NCBI RefSeq assembly: GCF_001556045.1 | Contig: NZ_LSIC01000201.1 | Coordinates: forward strand, 1 to 64,000 | Length of the DNA stretch: 64,000 nucleotides | Direction: 5' to 3' | Origin: Bradyrhizobium sp. CCH5-F6 | GTDB taxonomy: Bacteria > Pseudomonadota > Alphaproteobacteria > Rhizobiales > Xanthobacteraceae | Part shown: positions 54,328-64,000 of the stretch, in pieces | Layout: each line of letters starts with the position of its first letter | Numbering within the stretch: position 1 is the stretch's first letter | Translations under genes and position numbers: made by a program | Notes under the pieces: generated by a model | Databases searched by the model: none | Seen by the model: only the letters and a program-made list of their open reading frames with translations | What the model was told of the DNA's origin: nothing

Positions 54328-54573
54328 TCAGCGCGGCAATCCGCGTTCGTCATATCCAACAAGCTCTTCGGGCGTCCGATCGTCGATAACCGGCAGTTCG
54401 CTCCACCGCCGCCGAATCTCCGCCATGTCATCTACCTCGCGGGTACGACTGCTAACTCGGCAGAGTCGCTCTTCGAGGGCTCGCTTCGTTGCCATTGCAA
54501 TGGTCTCGCCTGTCAGCTTTGCGAGGCTCTGGGCTAGGTGCTCGGTCTCGGAATCCTCGATAATGAGGGCCAT
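54328..54573 (-). CDS. VapB-type antitoxin (Rv0623 family), no toxin partner
   Basis: 81 residues: MALIIEDSETEHLAQSLAKL, then TGETIAMATKRALEERLCRV. This is the typical PSK/Rv0623-type VapB N-terminal domain with a conserved pattern of Lys/Thr-Gly-Glu-Thr, followed by a C-terminal segment (EIRRRWSELPVIDDRTPEEL, then VGYDERGLPR) that normally wraps VapC. The vapC gene should follow immediately on the minus strand, but the thpR stop is only 30 nt away at 54298 and no PIN-domain sequence is present. It is therefore an orphan antitoxin. Confidence 0.82.
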   Translation of the reverse strand: MALIIEDSETEHLAQSLAKLTGETIAMATKRALEERLCRVSSRTREVDDMAEIRRRWSELPVIDDRTPEELVGYDERGLPR

Positions 54574-54762
54574 GTCAGGTTTCCCAGCTCTTGGTCATGC
54601 AAACTTCAATGCTGTCCGATGCTAAACAGAACCCCGGAGTGGTGGTTTAACTCCTTGAGATTCCAATCTAACGTCCAATTGATCCGGTAAGGTGGACTAT
54701 CGCATAAGCCGTTGCGCCAATACGCAGTTGCAATTTCCGCCGGTCTCTGGCGGTAAAGGGCC

Positions 54763-55950
54763 ATGCTATCGACCCCCAGTTCCCCCTTCAGTGATGCCTA
54801 TCAGGCCCAGGTCGCCTCGGGCGCGATCGAGCCCGATGCTGCGCAGGCCGAGGTCGCCGAGGCCTATGCGGCGCTCGACCAGCGGCTCGCAACCTACAAG
54901 CCGCAGCGCAAGCAGGGCCTGCTCAGCCGCCTCTTCAGCGGGGGCGACAAGGACGAGGCGCCGCGCGGGCTCTACATCCATGGCGAGGTCGGCCGCGGCA
55001 AGACCATGCTGATGGACCTGTTCTTCCAGCACAGCACCATCGAGCACAAGCGTCGCGCGCATTTCCACGAGTTCATGGCGGAAGCGCATGAGCGCATCTA
55101 CGATTATCGCCAGAGCATCGCGCGTGGCGAGATCGCCGATGGGGACGTCATCGCGCTGACCGCGACCGCGATCTTCGAGGAGAGCTGGCTGCTCTGCTTC
55201 GACGAATTCCACGTCACCGACATCGCAGACGCGATGATCCTGGGCCGCCTGTTCGCAAAGCTGTTCGAGCTCGGCACCGTCGTGGTCGCGACGTCCAATG
55301 TCGCGCCCGACGATCTCTACAAGGGCGGCTTGAACCGCTCGCTGTTCCTGCCCTTCATCAAGCAGATCACCGATCACATGGACGTGGCGCGGCTCGACGC
55401 GCGCACCGACTTCCGACTGGAGAAGCTCCAGGGCGTGCCGATGTGGCTGACCCCGGCCGATGCCGATGCGGATGCTGCGCTCGACCGCGCGTGGTCGCGC
55501 ATGTCAGGCGGTGCCAAATGCAGGTCGCGCGACATCTCGATCAAGGGCCGCATTCTCCACGTGCCGTGCTCGGCCCACGGCGTGGCGCGGTTCTCCTTCG
55601 CCGACCTCTGCGAGAAGCCGCTCGGCGCATCCGACTACCTCAGGCTGGCGCACGACTATCACACCATCCTGGTCGACCGTATCCCAGTGATGGATCTCTC
55701 CCAACGTAACGCGGCCAAGCGCTTCATCACGCTGATCGACGCGCTCTATGACAATGCCGTGAAGCTGATGGCCTCGGCCGACGCCAACCCGATCTCGCTC
55801 TACCTTGCCAGCGAGGGCAACGAGGCCAACGAGTTCAAGCGGACCGCCTCGCGGCTGATCGAGATGAGTTCGCAATCCTATCTGGCGCTGCCCCACGGCC
55901 GCAAGGATTCCGCCGCGAGCGGCTCGACCAAGGGTCTGGTGGAGACTTAA
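54763..55950 (+). CDS. zapE: Cell division protein ZapE (AFG1-like ATPase)
   Basis: 395 residues. Walker A GEVGRGKT at 74-81, YIHGEVGRGKTMLMDLFFQH, Walker B SWLLCFDEFHVTDIADAMIL, sensor ATSNVAPDDLYKGGLNR, and the C-terminal RFSFADLCEKPLGASDYLRL. The AAA-like family binds FtsZ in bacteria and Lace1/Afg1 acts in mitochondria. Transcribed just upstream of mdh, an arrangement common in alphaproteobacteria, though a class E repeat separates them. Confidence 0.95.
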   Translation: MLSTPSSPFSDAYQAQVASGAIEPDAAQAEVAEAYAALDQRLATYKPQRKQGLLSRLFSGGDKDEAPRGLYIHGEVGRGKTMLMDLFFQHSTIEHKRRAHFHEFMAEAHERIYDYRQSIARGEIADGDVIALTATAIFEESWLLCFDEFHVTDIADAMILGRLFAKLFELGTVVVATSNVAPDDLYKGGLNRSLFLPFIKQITDHMDVARLDARTDFRLEKLQGVPMWLTPADADADAALDRAWSRMSGGAKCRSRDISIKGRILHVPCSAHGVARFSFADLCEKPLGASDYLRLAHDYHTILVDRIPVMDLSQRNAAKRFITLIDALYDNAVKLMASADANPISLYLASEGNEANEFKRTASRLIEMSSQSYLALPHGRKDSAASGSTKGLVET

Positions 55951-55975
55951 GTCCTATTTTTTCCGCTCCCATCGG

Positions 55976-56083
55976 TGTCATTCCGGGGCGCGACGAAGTC
56001 GCGAGCCCGGAATCCATCGCGTTACCGACTGTGCAGCCCGATGGATTCCGGGCCTGCGCCTGCCGGCGCATCCCGGAGTGACG
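55976..56083. repeat. Class E palindromic repeat
   Basis: GTCATTCCGGGGCGCGACGA and GAGCCCGGAATCCATCG at the left; CGATGGATTCCGGGCCTGCG and CGGCGCATCCCGGAGTGACG at the right. Lies between co-oriented zapE and mdh. Confidence 0.85.
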
Positions 56084-56165
56084 AACCGGATGTGGCTGGC
56101 GCCTCTCTCGGCAAGCCCGACAATTGGGCATCCACCGACTTGAACGGGCGAGGCGAAAGGGATAA

Positions 56166-57182
<1,017 letters not shown>

Positions 57183-57197
57183 GGCGCAAGAAATACC

Positions 57198-57231
57198 CCG
57201 CCGAAGATCGATAACCGGTCTTCGGCGGTTT
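57198..57231 (+). terminator. Terminator/attenuator between mdh and sucC
   Basis: A perfect 10 bp stem CCGCCGAAGA/TCTTCGGCGG (57198-57207 with 57219-57228) with an 11-base loop, followed by TTTC. Placed 16 nt after the mdh stop, 152 nt before sucC. Confidence 0.75.
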
Positions 57232-57382
57232 CACTTCCGGGCCCATTGACCGGGCGGGCCCCGGGTTCGACAGTCCAGAGATCTCGAAGTCAAAGAAGCC
57301 GTGTTGCAGTTCTTGTGGTATATGGTATGCCAGCTACAAGACTGAGGCGGGGTCACCGCCCGCGGGTTCAGGGAGCGACCAT

Positions 57383-58579
<1,197 letters not shown>

Positions 58580-58583
58580 GGTC

Positions 58584-59063
58584 ATGCCCCAGGACCATCT
58601 CGCTGCATCATCACCGCTCCCCGAGCACGCGCGTCTCGCCGCGTTCGCCGGCGAATGGAATGGCGAAGAGGTGGTCTTTCCGTCGCGCTGGACGGAGGGC
58701 GGGCCGGCCACCTCGCACGTCGTCGCACGCATGGACCTGAACGGGTTCTACCTGATCCAGGACAGTGTCCAGACGCGCGACGGCAAGCAGGCCTTCGCCA
58801 CCCACGGTATCTTTACCTACGACCGCGACGACCGGACCTACAAGCTGTTCTGGTACGATTCGCTCGGCTACACGCCGCCTTCGCCCGCTTCCGGCGGGTG
58901 GGTCGGCAAGACCCTGACGCTGGTGCGCGGCTCGCTCCGCGGCAATGCGCGCCACGTCTACGAGATCATCGACGACAATTCCTATTCGTTGAAGATCCAG
59001 TTCTCGCCGGACGCGGAAGGCTGGGCCGACGTGCTCACCGGCGTCTACCGCCGCATCCACTGA
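58584..59063 (+). CDS. DUF1579-like protein encoded between sucC and sucD
   Basis: 159 residues starting 4 nt after sucC stop (GGCTAAGGTC ATG). It has a beta-rich lipocalin/heme-binding-like sequence: [60 protein letters not shown] and RRIH end. This pattern resembles the DUF1579/THAP4-type families that measure or modify small ligands; I would not assign a reaction. Its tight position, with ribosome sites near sucC and sucD, means it is co-transcribed with the succinyl-CoA synthetase. It is not a part of either subunit. Confidence 0.75.
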   Translation: MPQDHLAASSPLPEHARLAAFAGEWNGEEVVFPSRWTEGGPATSHVVARMDLNGFYLIQDSVQTRDGKQAFATHGIFTYDRDDRTYKLFWYDSLGYTPPSPASGGWVGKTLTLVRGSLRGNARHVYEIIDDNSYSLKIQFSPDAEGWADVLTGVYRRIH

Positions 59064-59097
59064 CCTCTCACTCGTTAGTTTCGCGAAAGCAGACCTC

Positions 59098-59982
59098 ATG
59101 TCCATCCTGATCGACAAGAACACCAAGGTCATCTGCCAGGGCTTCACCGGCAAGAACGGCACCTTCCATTCGGAAGCCGCGATCGCCTATGGCACGAAGA
59201 TGGTCGGCGGCACCTCGCCGGGCAAAGGCGGCTCGACGCATCTGGGCCTGCCGGTGTTCGACACCGTGCGCGAGGCGCGTGAGAAGACCGGCGCCGATGC
59301 CTCGGTGATCTACGTGCCGCCGCCGGGTGCGGCGGATGCGATCTGCGAAGCGATCGACGCCGAGATCCCGCTGATCGTCTGCATCACCGAGGGCATTCCT
59401 GTCCTCGACATGGTCCGCGTGAAGCGCTCCCTGATCGGCTCGAAGTCGCGCCTGATCGGTCCGAACTGCCCGGGCGTCATGACCGCGGGCGAGTGCAAGA
59501 TCGGCATCATGCCTGCCAACATCTTCAAGACTGGTTCGGTCGGCATCGTCTCCCGCTCGGGCACGCTGACCTATGAGGCCGTGTTCCAGACCTCCCAGGA
59601 AGGCCTCGGCCAGACCACCGCGGTCGGCATCGGCGGCGACCCGGTCAAGGGCACCGAGTTCATCGACGTGCTGGAGATGCTGCTCGCCGACCCCAAGACC
59701 GAATCCATCATCATGATCGGCGAGATCGGCGGTTCCGCCGAGGAGGACGCCGCCCAGTTCCTCAAGGACGAGGCCAAGCGCGGACGCAAGAAGCCGATGG
59801 TCGGTTTCATCGCAGGCGTCACCGCACCTCCCGGCCGCCGCATGGGTCATGCCGGCGCGATCATTTCGGGCGGCAAGGGCGATGCCGGCTCGAAGACCGA
59901 GGCGATGAAATCGGCAGGGATTACAGTGTCCCCGTCGCCCGCCCGCCTCGGGCACACGCTTGCCGAAAAGTTGAAGGGCTAA
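59098..59982 (+). CDS. sucD: Succinyl-CoA synthetase alpha subunit
   Basis: 294 residues, standard. CoA-binding N-domain ([20 protein letters not shown]), [20 protein letters not shown], and the phospho-His at 251 in [20 protein letters not shown]. It forms the (alpha-beta) enzyme with SucC. A 34 nt gap to the preceding DUF1579-like gene. Confidence 0.98.
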   Translation: MSILIDKNTKVICQGFTGKNGTFHSEAAIAYGTKMVGGTSPGKGGSTHLGLPVFDTVREAREKTGADASVIYVPPPGAADAICEAIDAEIPLIVCITEGIPVLDMVRVKRSLIGSKSRLIGPNCPGVMTAGECKIGIMPANIFKTGSVGIVSRSGTLTYEAVFQTSQEGLGQTTAVGIGGDPVKGTEFIDVLEMLLADPKTESIIMIGEIGGSAEEDAAQFLKDEAKRGRKKPMVGFIAGVTAPPGRRMGHAGAIISGGKGDAGSKTEAMKSAGITVSPSPARLGHTLAEKLKG

Positions 59983-60043
59983 TTCACTTCTTCGTGCTTT
60001 TCCGGGCGAAGTTTCGCAGCAAATAGGGTAAAGGGTGCCTGTC

Positions 60044-60073
60044 GCGCCGAGCCTCTGCCGGGGAGCTCGGCGC
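60044..60073 (+). other. Hairpin between sucD and sucA
   Basis: Arms GCGCCGAGC (60044-60052) and GCTCGGCGC (60065-60073) pair perfectly around a 12-base loop. It lies 61 nt after sucD and 46 nt before sucA with no T-run, so it is more likely an mRNA processing or stability element than a terminator. Confidence 0.5.
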
Positions 60074-60119
60074 CAGCGCCGTTTGTTATGCGCGAACCGA
60101 AATCGCCAGGAACTCCAGT

Positions 60120-63089
<2,970 letters not shown>

Positions 63090-63104
63090 GCAATTTCAAA
63101 CTGA

Positions 63105-63222
63105 GTCATGCCCCGCGAAGGCGGGGCATCCAGTACTCCGCGGCATTCGTTCTGCTCATCGACGTCACGGCGTACTGGATCGCCCGCCCCCGTGCGCAAG
63201 CGCGCACAAGGCGGGCGATGAC
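63105..63222. repeat. Class A palindromic intergenic repeat inside the suc operon
   Basis: Left hairpin ATGCCCCGCGAAGGCGGGGC, core ATCCAGTACTCCGCGGCATT, then CGTACTGGATCGCCCGCCCC and CGTGCGCAAGCGCGCACAAG before GGCGGGCGATGACA. It occupies most of the 172 nt between sucA and sucB. Confidence 0.87.
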
Positions 63223-63261
63223 ACATGAATTCAAGACCGCGATCTCCTTAAGGAAAAGACC

Positions 63262-64000
63262 ATGACTGAAATTCGTGTGCCGACGCTCGGCGAATCCGTC
63301 ACCGAGGCCACCATCGGCCGCTGGTTCAAGAAGGCCGGCGACCCGGTCGCCGTCGACGAGCCCTTGGTGGAGCTCGAGACCGACAAGGTCACCATCGAGG
63401 TCCCGGCGCCCTCCGCGGGCACGCTGAGCGAGATCATCGCCGCCGACGGTGCGACCGTCGCCGTCGGCGCGCTCCTTGGCCAGATCACCGAAGGTGCTGG
63501 CGCCGCGAAGCCTGCTGCTGCCCCCGCCAAGCCTGCGGCCGCCGCTCCGGCGCCCGCCGCTGCTGCTCCCGCCGCCGCGAAGGCTCCGCCGGCCGACACT
63601 CCGCTCGCTCCGTCGGTGCGCAAGCTCTCGGCCGAGACCGGCATCGACGCTTCGACCGTTCCCGGCTCCGGCAAGGATGGCCGCGTCACCAAGGGCGACA
63701 TGCTGGCCGCGATCGAGCGCGCCGCCTCCGCGCCGACCCCGGTCAACCAGCCCGCCGCCGCCGTGCAGGTTCGCGCGCCCTCGCCGGCCGATGACGCCGC
63801 CCGCGAAGAGCGCGTCAAGATGACCCGCCTGCGCCAGACCATCGCGCGCCGCCTCAAGGACGTGCAGAATACCGCCGCCATGCTCACGACCTTCAACGAG
63901 GTCGACATGACCAACGTCATGGCGCTGCGCGCGCACTACAAGGACGCGTTCGAGAAGAAGCACGGCGCCAAGCTCGGCTTCATGGGCTTCTTCACCAAGG
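63262..64000 (+). CDS. sucB: 2-oxoglutarate dehydrogenase E2 (dihydrolipoamide succinyltransferase), truncated by window edge
   Basis: The first 246 codons; the gene continues past the window. The lipoyl domain has the lipoylated Lys42 in VELETDKVTIEVPAP; an Ala/Pro linker follows at about 83-113, then the peripheral subunit-binding domain (APSVRKLSAETGIDASTVPG, SGKDGRVTKGDMLAAIE), and the start of the catalytic domain (KMTRLRQTIARRLKDVQNTA, TFNEVDMTNVMALRAHYKDA). It transfers succinyl to CoA with SucA and Lpd. Shine-Dalgarno AAGGAAAAG precedes the ATG. Confidence 0.97.
   Translation, partial: MTEIRVPTLGESVTEATIGRWFKKAGDPVAVDEPLVELETDKVTIEVPAPSAGTLSEIIAADGATVAVGALLGQITEGAGAAKPAAAPAKPAAAAPAPAAAAPAAAKAPPADTPLAPSVRKLSAETGIDASTVPGSGKDGRVTKGDMLAAIERAASAPTPVNQPAAAVQVRAPSPADDAAREERVKMTRLRQTIARRLKDVQNTAAMLTTFNEVDMTNVMALRAHYKDAFEKKHGAKLGFMGFFTK

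Noticed and set aside
57235-57300. tRNA-like GGTTCGA sequence after mdh
   Set aside because: Only a GGGTTCGA word is present; no matching acceptor, D or anticodon arms could be folded around it.

Overview
The window is a GC-rich, gene-dense chromosomal segment from an alphaproteobacterium, most likely Bradyrhizobium. Three things suggest this: the gene orders ccmA-B-C-D-G beside acnA and mdh-sucC-sucD-sucA-sucB, the codon bias, and the many Bradyrhizobium-type palindromic intergenic repeats. This assignment rests on recognition by eye; no search was run. I see no rRNA or tRNA gene, insertion sequence, prophage or CRISPR array.

Layout. 1-6.0 kb: a diverged uracil phosphoribosyltransferase, a DUF898/M48 protease pair and two tandem CYP153-type cytochromes P450. 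6.3-12.2 kb: a LysR regulator divergent from acyl-CoA dehydrogenase, class III CoA-transferase, MaoC-type hydratase and benzoylformate decarboxylase genes, resembling itaconate/mesaconate or related acyl-CoA catabolism. 12.3-15.3 kb: a MarR regulator sharing a perfect operator with a divergent short-chain dehydrogenase, a second SDR and a hemolysin III protein. 15.5-24.2 kb: YcjX/YcjF-like proteins, a GT39 glycosyltransferase, a membrane/2Fe-2S/adenylate cyclase fusion, a small zincin and several small secreted proteins. 24.3-30.0 kb: leuC, then the minus-strand operon ffh-rpsP-rimM-trmD-rplS, with trmD broken by a frameshift. 30.5-39.5 kb: an MBL-fold hydrolase, secreted GyrI-like and SIMPL proteins, dapF-mtaB, a DUF2336 protein, an RluA synthase, ftsY and a septation protein A homologue. 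39.7-45.7 kb: cytochrome c maturation genes (ccmABCDG, minus strand; CcmB looks internally shortened) divergent from acnA. 45.9-55.9 kb: DUF1223, DUF2794, GNAT, BAX inhibitor-1, the ybbP/ybbA/tesA-like set, thpR, an orphan VapB antitoxin and zapE. 56.2-64.0 kb: mdh, sucC, a DUF1579-like gene, sucD, sucA and the start of sucB, cut off by the window edge.

Core functions dominate: TCA cycle (acnA, mdh, sucCDAB), SRP targeting (ffh, ftsY), translation (rpsP, rplS, rimM, trmD, mtaB) and cytochrome c assembly. The accessory part is mainly the 3-15 kb region of oxygenases, CoA-ester enzymes and SDRs with their own regulators.

The strongest non-gene signal is at least six families of 50-240 bp palindromic repeats in nearly every intergenic gap. 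Several lie between genes of one operon (sucA/sucB, ccmA/ccmB, rimM/trmD, hydratase/mdlC), and at least two have rewritten the 3' ends of neighbouring genes. The best leads for a second look are the trmD frameshift, the short CcmB, the degenerate PRPP loop in the upp homologue, the redox-sensor cyclase fusion, an orphan minus-strand terminator that may end an unannotated sRNA, and a hairpin that would hide the ribosome binding site of a small gene.
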